A stretch of DNA of 64,000 bases from Linnemannia schmuckeri (Eukaryota; Mortierellomycota; Mortierellomycetes; Mortierellales; Mortierellaceae), in contig JANATG010000013.1 of assembly GCA_029449235.1 (NCBI GenBank), positions 248,001 through 312,000 of the forward strand. Reading direction: 5' to 3'. Under the pieces are notes generated by a model, which worked only from the letters and a program-made list of their open reading frames with translations, did no database searches and was not told where the DNA came from. Made by a program: the position numbers and the translations under genes. Positions within the stretch are counted from its first letter, which is position 1. Each line of letters starts with the position of its first letter. Positions 56,640 through 64,000 of the stretch are shown here, one piece after another.

Positions 56640-57857
56640 CTATGGTTCCTGAATGTGTGGCAGAGCATCGTCCATCAACTCCTCCATATCGTTGATCGGG
56701 ATGTACGATGCAATTTTGGTGCCCTATTCATACGGAAGCAAAGTGGAGCAAAAGGGGTGAGTCAACTAGCACGGGTTATTGTGCAGTAGCCAATGTATCA
56801 TCGAGCTAAAATGTTACCTCTTGAAACTGGTTATAGGATTCCAGGATTTCAAATTTAATGGCGGTATGTTCTGCCTTTGCGTGAGTGAGTGCACTGCCGA
56901 GTCTCCGGTTGTCCTGTCGAACCTGATTAGCAATTGAAGACGTAGAGTAGAACGTCAGTAGGTTGACCCCACGGAGAGTTCACAATGGTCACTAGTTGAT
57001 AATCGATTCGGTATGAACTTACTTGTTCCAGCTCTGCCTTAAGTCGTTCAATTTCAGCTTCCTTTGTCGGCACTGTGCGCGCCCTTACGACAACATCCGG
57101 AGACCTTTGATTAATGAGAATAGCTGTTAGTGTCTTCATCGAAGGATCTAATCTTAGGGGAAAAGTAGCTCGGGAAGGTAGAAGTGGGCTTACAGATCCA
57201 AAATGGTCCGTGATCCAGCTATGATCCCTTTTGCTTTGGCGTCGGCAATAAGTCTGTCCAGTCCGTTCAACTTGAAGATAACATTCCGCTCCTCGATGAT
57301 CTGACCAAATTCATTCTAGTACGGTAAATAGGATGACAATAATAACAGTATTATGAAATAGGCACGCATAAAAAAGTGCTTCAGCGCGGATTCGCCTAAG
57401 AGTATAAACAAACCTCGACTTCGACTTTGAGAAACTGGCAGACTTTCTCATGTGCCTCATGGAGTTCGTCAGGGTTGGTTGTGGCAAGAACAGGGAAGCA
57501 TTCCTGGATGGCATTGTAGTTGCAGGCTTTGAGGGTCTCCTGGAGGGACTTTGAGAGAATCCCGCGCAGACGGGTCATGCGAGGACCTTCTTCCTCTGGT
57601 TCTGCTTCGACCTCTGGTTCTGGCCCTGGGTCTTCTCTCATTATGTCGACCTCACTGTTGTTGTGTACCAGTTCCATGTCCATTGTCGCGTCCTTATCCT
57701 GCTTGCGTGAGTGTTGATGTGTGAGCAGGTGGGTTTGTTTCCAAAAAGTGATTTTTTTGTGCGCGACAAAAATAAGGGAAGTGACCGTCTTTTCCTCCAA
57801 GCCCTGCTTTGCTTCCTGGAGAGTTGCTGGTGCAGTGTCGTTTTGCTCATCGTTCAT
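56640..57857 (-). CDS. nnf1: Kinetochore MIND/Mis12 complex subunit Nnf1 (PMF1-like)
   Basis: Five exons (57857-57414, 57315-57194, 57104-57023, 56922-56818, 56723-56640) encode ~278 aa. The family pattern is clear: LSKSLQETLKACNYNAIQECFPVLATTNPDEL, then NEFGQIIEERNVIFKLNGLDRLIADA, then coiled coil (KEAEIERLKAELEQVRQDNRRL) and an acidic tail. Nnf1 pairs with Mis12/Mtw1 in the KMN network linking centromere to microtubule-binding proteins. A start at 57890 is also possible. A basic stretch in exon 1 (HKKITFWKQTHLLTHQHS) is unlike the family and may be an unspliced intron with a poor donor. Confidence 0.85.
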
Positions 57858-58006
57858 GTCTAAAAAAGCGAGTGGCACTTTTTTACACATTTTTCTTCTC
57901 TTCTCTTAATTCATTCACACGCACCCTCATCTTCTACTCTTCGCCCTTCACCTTTTTTTTTCTTTCCATTCTCAGCTTCCTTCTACTTTCCTCGCCCATC
58001 ATCATC
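57858..58006. promoter_or_regulatory. Short bidirectional promoter, Nnf1 / Aip1
   Basis: Only ~150 bp separate the start codons of two divergent genes. The plus strand is pyrimidine-rich. The two genes must share promoter sequence. Confidence 0.6.
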
Positions 58007-59776
58007 ATGTCTGTGGTCCGCTGTAGGTGCCATACTCTAACTCGCGTCTTTTCAATGTCTTTCAGGAACAAAAATGGACTAAACGTCAAATAATCCTGAC
58101 GCCAACAAACAATTGACACTTCTGTTATCATAGCATCCATCTTTGCCTGCTCTCCTTTGGCTACCCGTGGCCAGGCTGTCCATTTGGACGCCGATCCCAA
58201 GGGTGAAAACATCCTCTACACAAACGGCAAGTCCGTCTACATCCGCAACCTCGAGGTACGTGGGATGACTCGATATTTAAAATGACCTCATCACTTCTTT
58301 CTTCCTTTTTTTTTTTTTTTTTTTTTTATCTTTTTCCTTTGTACATTTAAGGCTCGCTCACTCCCCCTCCAATTGCTTGCAATAGAAACCTCACATTGCC
58401 AAGGAGTACACCCAGCACTCGTGCAATGTCACCGTCGCCAAGTACGCTCCCTCAGGATACTACATCGCCTCCGGAGGTAAAGACAAACGCTCCTACAAGC
58501 TTACTCGACAGCTCTATATCGGCTCAATTGGGAACTCTGTTAACATGTTTTCAACTTTGTTATGATCGTTCACAATAGATGAGAGAGGCAATGTGAGAGT
58601 GTGGGGCACTGTTGGCGAGGAGCAGGTCCTCAAGTTGGAGAGCCGCGTAAGTTGAAAGAACGACACATTTCGCGCTATGGAAAAAAAAAGAAGTAGCCGT
58701 GGTGGATGGTATGAATTTTAGGGAAAATCAACAGTCTGCTGATACCATTTTTCTTCAATGCAAAATAGGCTATCGGTGGACGCGTCAATGACATTGCATG
58801 GGACGGTGAGAGCAAGCGTATCGTCGCTGTCGGCGATGGAAAGGAAAAGTACGTTATATTCTATGTTGTACTTAAAAAACATGGCACATTGTAATCGCAT
58901 CTTGCAATTTACAGCGATGGAGGTTGATTTTTCTTGCCCACTTTTTCGCTGTGTCAACTACATCTCCTTCAGGTTCGGACATGCTTTTTTGGCCGATACT
59001 GGATCCTCTTGCGGAGAAATCATGGGCCACTCCAAGGTGGTCAACACGGTCGCCATTCGCCAGACCCGTCCCTTCCGTGCTGTCACTGGAGGCGACGACA
59101 ACACTCTTGTATTTTCCCACGGCGTCCCCTTTGTTTTCAATAAGACCATCTCAGACCACACTCGCTTTGTTCAGGAGGTCAAGTTTAGCACCAACGGAGA
59201 CATGTTTGCCTCGGTCGGATCCGACGGAAAGGTAGCGTCAAGTCTGAGTTGGCTGCTGCACGCATTTCGTTCTTGTCGGAAATGGGGTGCGAACTCACAT
59301 CTTCGCTGTCAATATGTGTTAGATCTTCCTTTATGACGCCAAGACGGGAGACAAGATCAAGGAGCTGTCTGCTGCAGAGCATGGACACACCGGTGGTATC
59401 TTTGCCCTCTCCTGGTCTGCAGACAGCTCTCGCATCTTGACCTCTTCTGCAGATCAGACTGCCAAGATCTGGGACGTTGAGGCTTCCAGTGTCGTCAAGT
59501 AAGTCTCCAGTTACAGCTGGATCTTGTTTAATACTGCTCGTTGCAGGTTTTCCCGAATGGGCGCTAACACCACCGTTCACTATGTTATTCTCTGCTGTTA
59601 GCACTTTCGACCTTGCTGACGCTGGATCCAACTTCCTCGGACAGCAGGTTGGAAACATCTGGAAGGGAGACAACTTGGTCAGTTTGTCCTTGTCGGGTGA
59701 TCTTAACTACCTTGACCCCAGCACCAGCAAAGCATCCCGTGTGATTCAGGTGAAAAAGATGACCCCTGTCTTTGTT

Positions 59777-59809
<33 letters not shown>

Positions 59810-60729
59810 CTTCGCTCGTGATGCTTGCAAAAGGTACTCACATCTAAACAACCCAAAATATAACTTTGCACATATAGGGCCATCAAAAAGCCATTACTGC
59901 TTTCGCAATCTCGGAGGACAAGAAGACGTTCTTGTCGGGCAGTTACGAAGGCCGGGTCATGTCCTGGGAGGAGAACACCGGCAAGGCCACACCCTTGAAC
60001 GAGGCCAGCCACGGTAACCAGGTCATGCAGATCGTCAACAATGGCGCGCAGTTTGTCTCGGCCGGTATGGATGACACTGTCAGGATCTCGAACGTCAAGA
60101 ACCTTAACGAGGTTTCTGTGGTCTCGATCAGCGGTCTCCCCAAGAGCGTCTCCTCGAGTGACGATCAAACCATTGTAGTCGCGACCGAGAATGAAGTCCA
60201 TATCATCCAGGGTGGCAAGAAGGTCGACTCGTTGGCTATCGGATACAGCGCCACATCGGTTGCGATCAACCCTCAGGGAACGGCTGTAGCGATTGGTGCT
60301 CAGGATGCCAAGGTGTATGTGATGAGTCTGGATGGCACCAAGCTGAAGGCTGTTCATACGCTGAGCAACAATAAGGGTGCAATCACGTCGCTCTCGTTCC
60401 ACCCCGAGGGCAAGCTGTTGGCAGCCGGTGACAGTGCAGGCAAAATCTATGTCTACGATACTGCCACGGGCGAGACGACGATTTCGCACTGGGTGTTCCA
60501 CACTGCGCGTGTCAACTCGATTCAGTGGTCGCCCAGTGGCAACTATGCTGTCAGTGGGTCGCTCGATACCAATGTCTTTGTGTGGAGTCTCGAGAAGACG
60601 ATGAAGAAGATAAAGATTGCCAACGCGCACAGCCAGAGTATTGCCGGAGTTGGTTTCATTGACGAGACCACGATTGCCACTGCTGGAGCTGACGCCTGTG
60701 TCAAGACTTGGAAGTTAACCCATCACTAA
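58007..60729 (+). CDS. aip1: Actin-interacting protein 1 (Aip1/WDR1), WD40 repeats
   Basis: Ten exons: 58007-58012, 58066-58084, 58134-58255, 58386-58476, 58579-58646, 58769-58848, 58973-59231, 59323-59498, 59602-59749, 59878-60729; 606 aa, the normal Aip1 length. Typical segments are DADPKGENILYTNGKSVYIRN, VAKYAPSGYYIASGDERGNVRVW, TGGDDNTLVFSHGVPFVF, WSADSSRILTSSADQTAKIWD, SWEENTGKA and GADACVKTWKL, forming the two seven-bladed propellers of the family. Aip1 works with cofilin to disassemble actin filaments. Exon 1 is tiny (6 or 9 coding nt, donor GTGGTC or GTCCGC, both weak) and exon 2 has 19 nt. A 28-T tract (59780-59809) lies in the last intron. Confidence 0.94.
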
Positions 60730-61109
60730 ATCGTTTCTTTATTGTATCGCACACACACAAAAATAAAATCAAAGGCGATACGGATGTATATTTTCGCAGA
60801 GCAACATCGATCATGTTTGCTTCACCAGTGGTTCGATGTGTGGGGAGACTGACCCTTTTCACCGTCTTGTAATTGATGCCCCTGAAGAAGACTTTTTCTA
60901 TGGTATATATGGCATGACACCCCTCATGAATCAGAGCTATTGTTGACTCGTTTTGGTATGGTTGTTGTTATTGTATCCTTTAAGCGTGGAAGGGATGTGT
61001 GTGCACCGCTCCAGACGTACTCCACAACTGGCCTTTGTTTTTCGATTTGATGCGGCATTGAGAAGACGAGTGCAAGGGCATTCTGGACAAATGATTGGGA
61101 TTTTTTAGC

Positions 61110-61152
<43 letters not shown>

Positions 61153-61483
61153 GAAGAGTATGTCTTTCGTTGTTGGTTTCGCCCTCCTATCCGTTCGCTC
61201 TTTCCGTCCGTCTGTTCTTTTTTTCTCTTTTTCTTTTTCTTTTTCTTTTTCTCTTGGCCTTGACTTTCTTCTCTCCCTCTCTTTCCTTTTATCCAATTTC
61301 CTTTCTTTCCTCTTCCCGTTCCTTTTCTCGCATTCTCTCACCATCACCTACCATACCACCTTCACCACCCTACTACAGTACGACCCCACCCACTTTGCCA
61401 CCAATAAGAGCTCACCTAGCTCATTGTGCGCAAACTCAACTTCGCACCTTCATCCCCTCTCTCGCCTCTCTTCCCCTTTAACA
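60730..61483. other. Intergenic with 32-T tract
   Basis: Holds the 3' flank of Aip1, a T-run at about 61118-61150 and a CT-rich leader for the following gene. No gene recognised. Confidence 0.6.
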
Positions 61484-64000
61484 ATGCTACCTTATACCTC
61501 CACAACCAACGTCCTCGACTCCCCTACAGAAAAGATCAAGAGTCTCGTTCAGGCCTCAAAGGTCCAGTACGACCCAAAGTTCACCTTTCGCAACTATGTC
61601 CGCTCAGCTAATTCCATCCTGAATCTTGTAAGTACTCTTTCTCTCCATCTTTCTTTTTTGAAAACTCACACGCATACATGCCGACTGTCGTGCGTGCCTC
61701 TGTGTGTGTGTGCGTGTGCGCAATGCAACAGCAACATAACGACACAAACAGCAAAAAGGAATTGGACGTCAGTCGAGTCATACCTTATGACACTCTAGAA
61801 AGTCAGCAAAAACACTACAGCCTTTGTGTGCTTTGACACTGTCGACTGACCGCGAGTCAAGAACCGAGTCCAGCATATATACTCTCTTGTAAAGACACTT
61901 TTAAACAGGATGGAACATGATCAAGCTCAGCCCTGGACAACGAGACGGATCACAGAGTCTATTTTGACAGATGATCCTACCAGGAACAAACACTGTCGGT
62001 TTATTAACATGAAGGCACTTTTTCTCGACCTTGTTGCACCTTTTTAACTTTGATGTAGGCCGATACGGCACGGGTCAAAGGAGACATGGAAGGAGCGTTT
62101 GTCAATTACCTCAAGGCTACAACGTGAGTCCGCTGATCACAACAGGGGGAAAGGGACGGGCACATTCAAAGAATGACGCTGGATATCACTCGAAAAAAAA
62201 AATAAGGACAAACGTCATACGTCAAACAGGAACAGAAATACTGAACAAGGACCACAAACAACATGCAATAAGGGCGTCGCAAATGGAAAGCTAGACATTA
62301 CTGAGGACGTTTTGGATAAGGGAGGAATATTCGGACACGAGCGCCCAAGTGAAAAAATAAGAATGCTGTGTTGAGATCATCGATGATGGCTTGGTGGTAC
62401 CAGTACCCTCTTCTCTCTCTGTGCTGAAGCTTTAACGCTCAGGTGCTGGCATGGTCTCGTTTCTATCAATTTCTTTCTCTTTTTTAGGATTGTAGTTGAA
62501 ATCGTCACTCAAGCCAAGGACTTTGAAAAGCATAAGAACGATTCAGAATACGTGGCGACTAGGAAGGTACCTACCCTAATACACATATTCGGTTACATTT
62601 CTCGAAGGAATCTGCACGTTCCAAGTCGTTGATGATGAATACTGATCCGTGTACAAACTATTTCTTTAGAGAGTCGAGGAATTGATTCCAGACACGGAAA
62701 AAATCAGAGACCTTTTGCAGGCAAAGTATGAGAGCATTCAGGTCACTGAGGCGTCAGCATTGGCAGCAGCAGCAAAAGCCGGTCGACCGAAACCACCACC
62801 CCTCCCCAACAAACCAAAGTTTCTTTCATCGTCTCAACATGACGGCCAGGTACCGATTACAGCCGCGTCGGCGTTCGCCAACGCATCATCTTCAGCTCCA
62901 TTAAAACCCTTGGTTGGTCATCTTTCAGCAGTCCCGCCACCTACTCCGCCCAATTCATTTCCAAATTCGTTACAAGGACAGTTCAACGCACTCTCAATTT
63001 CGTCCAGTGGAACGTCATCGATCTCGCCAACGACTTCACTCGCCTCTTACAAACCCTTACAGCCAACAATGTATGGATCCTCGTCACAGCCTTTGTCGGA
63101 GCCATTCTATCCACAGCCCACTTCGGTTCCAATGAATCCCACCCAAGGAACTGCAGCCATGCCCTCCTCAACGCCTTTTATACCATTCTCAGCAGGACCC
63201 ATTCCCTACACACAGCCTTCGGGATCGTTGCCGTTCTCTCAGGCGACCACCAGTCCTGTCCCTGTGCCCAGAACGGCACTCACACCAGTACCTCCGGCCT
63301 CGGCACCAGCAGTTATGCCTTCTGGAGGTACTGACTCTAAACCACCTCCTCCGGCCTCTGCCCAATCTAATGCATCCACCACTTCCACTGCAGCCAATAC
63401 GAATGGAGAGTATAAGATCCCGCTGTCAATCAAACCACAGCGACTTTTGGACTATTTCCGCCAACCAAAGCCCCCTTCGCTACTTCTGATCGATGTTCGT
63501 ATGCAGGTGCAATACAAGAGTGCCAAGATCAAGACCAAGTCGATCGTGAATGTCGAGCCATTAGCACTCAGAGACGGGTAAGACATTATTGATCATTATA
63601 AGAATCGCCTGTGGTTCGCAGTTCGATATCGCACCTTTTCTAATAGATACTTCTTTGTATTTGCAGAGTGTCGGCCAAGGTGATCGCAGAGCAGGGACTT
63701 TTCAACAACCCACCAGAAGAACGGCAATTGTTCGCCGACAGGGCATCATTTGATCTTGTCATCTACTATGATCAAAACTCCCAGGAAAAGGAGCATTCGC
63801 CAACCCTCACTACTTTATTCCGTGCTCTTCATGACCTGGAGTTTGAGAAACCGCTTTCGAGGAGACCCGTGTTGTTGATTGGCGGTTTTGATGCATGGCT
63901 CGACTGCGCTGGCATGGATTGGGTAGAAGGACGAGATGTCGACAACGCCAAAAGTCTTCACCCTTCACCTACCCCTTCTTTGGATCCAACAGGTCAGAAT
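61484..64000 (+). CDS. USP8/Doa4-like ubiquitin hydrolase, N-terminal part (runs off window)
   Basis: Exons seen: 61484-61627, 62059-62123, 62488-62566, 62670-63577 and 63667 onward. The first ~110 residues resemble the USP8 dimerisation/MIT-like helical domain (FRNYVRSANSILNLADTARVKGDMEGAFVNYLKATTIVVEIV). A Pro/Ser-rich linker with PKPPPLPNKPKF follows, then a rhodanese-like domain (LLDYFRQPKPPSLLLIDVRMQVQYKSAKIKTKSIVNVEP ... RRPVLLIGGFDAWLD; the usual catalytic Cys position is not visible). This order matches USP8 and yeast Doa4/Ubp4, whose C-terminal UCH domain would lie beyond the window. Family members recycle ubiquitin at endosomes. The deubiquitinase call rests on architecture, since the catalytic domain is not in view. 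Confidence 0.8.

Overview
This window looks like nuclear DNA of an early-diverging filamentous fungus, most likely Mucoromycota of the Mortierellales type (inference). The reasons are intron-dense genes with short GT-AG introns, fungal-type genes (Rho2-like GTPase, trifunctional FOL1, Nnf1, Aip1, a Red1/ZFC3H1-like protein), a complete MMAA/MeaB-type GTPase implying cobalamin use (reported for early-diverging fungi, absent from most Dikarya), and many long A/T homopolymers.

Layout. 0.1-1.1 kb: an RNase H retroelement fragment next to a tRNA-Leu. 2.8-18.5 kb: Rho2-like GTPase (+), CNH-domain-like protein (-), MMAA/MeaB GTPase (+), sphingoid base kinase (+). 19.2-20.9 kb: tRNA-Gly and a second RNase H element. 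21.1-31.3 kb: mitochondrial intermediate peptidase (-), FOL1 (-), an unrecognised frameshifted gene (-), an FAD monooxygenase (+). 31.5-47.7 kb: a mobile-element block holding two more RNase H elements, a second tRNA-Leu, a 1.4-kb element with 53-bp inverted repeats, an 8.49-kb Mutator-like (MULE) transposon carrying Ulp1-protease and FAR1/MULE-transposase exons, a tRNA-Met and a fifth RNase H element. 48.5-64 kb: ZFC3H1/Red1-like RNA-surveillance protein (-), kinetochore Nnf1 (-), actin-interacting protein Aip1 (+), and the 5' part of a USP8/Doa4-like deubiquitinase (+) running off the end.

The most interesting structure is the association of the RNase H retroelement with tRNA genes. Four of five copies sit upstream of a tRNA gene, all with the 5' end facing the tRNA and the element body starting about 104-119 bp from it. 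A shared TTGGTGGCG motif, usually followed by CACGTG, lies between element and tRNA. The longest copy has a 16-bp target-site duplication and a 1060-codon frame with all RNase H catalytic residues but no reverse transcriptase. The second notable system is the MULE, with 22-bp terminal inverted repeats, a 9-bp target duplication, subterminal palindromes, and an apparent Ulp1-linker-FAR1-transposase fusion broken by three TAG codons and a frameshift.

Exon structures were read by eye from splice signals, family conservation and reading phase. Summed coding lengths are multiples of three for Rho2, CNH, MMAA, sphingoid base kinase, MIP, FOL1, the monooxygenase, ZFC3H1, Nnf1 and Aip1. Two of these genes need microexons of 6 and 5 nt.
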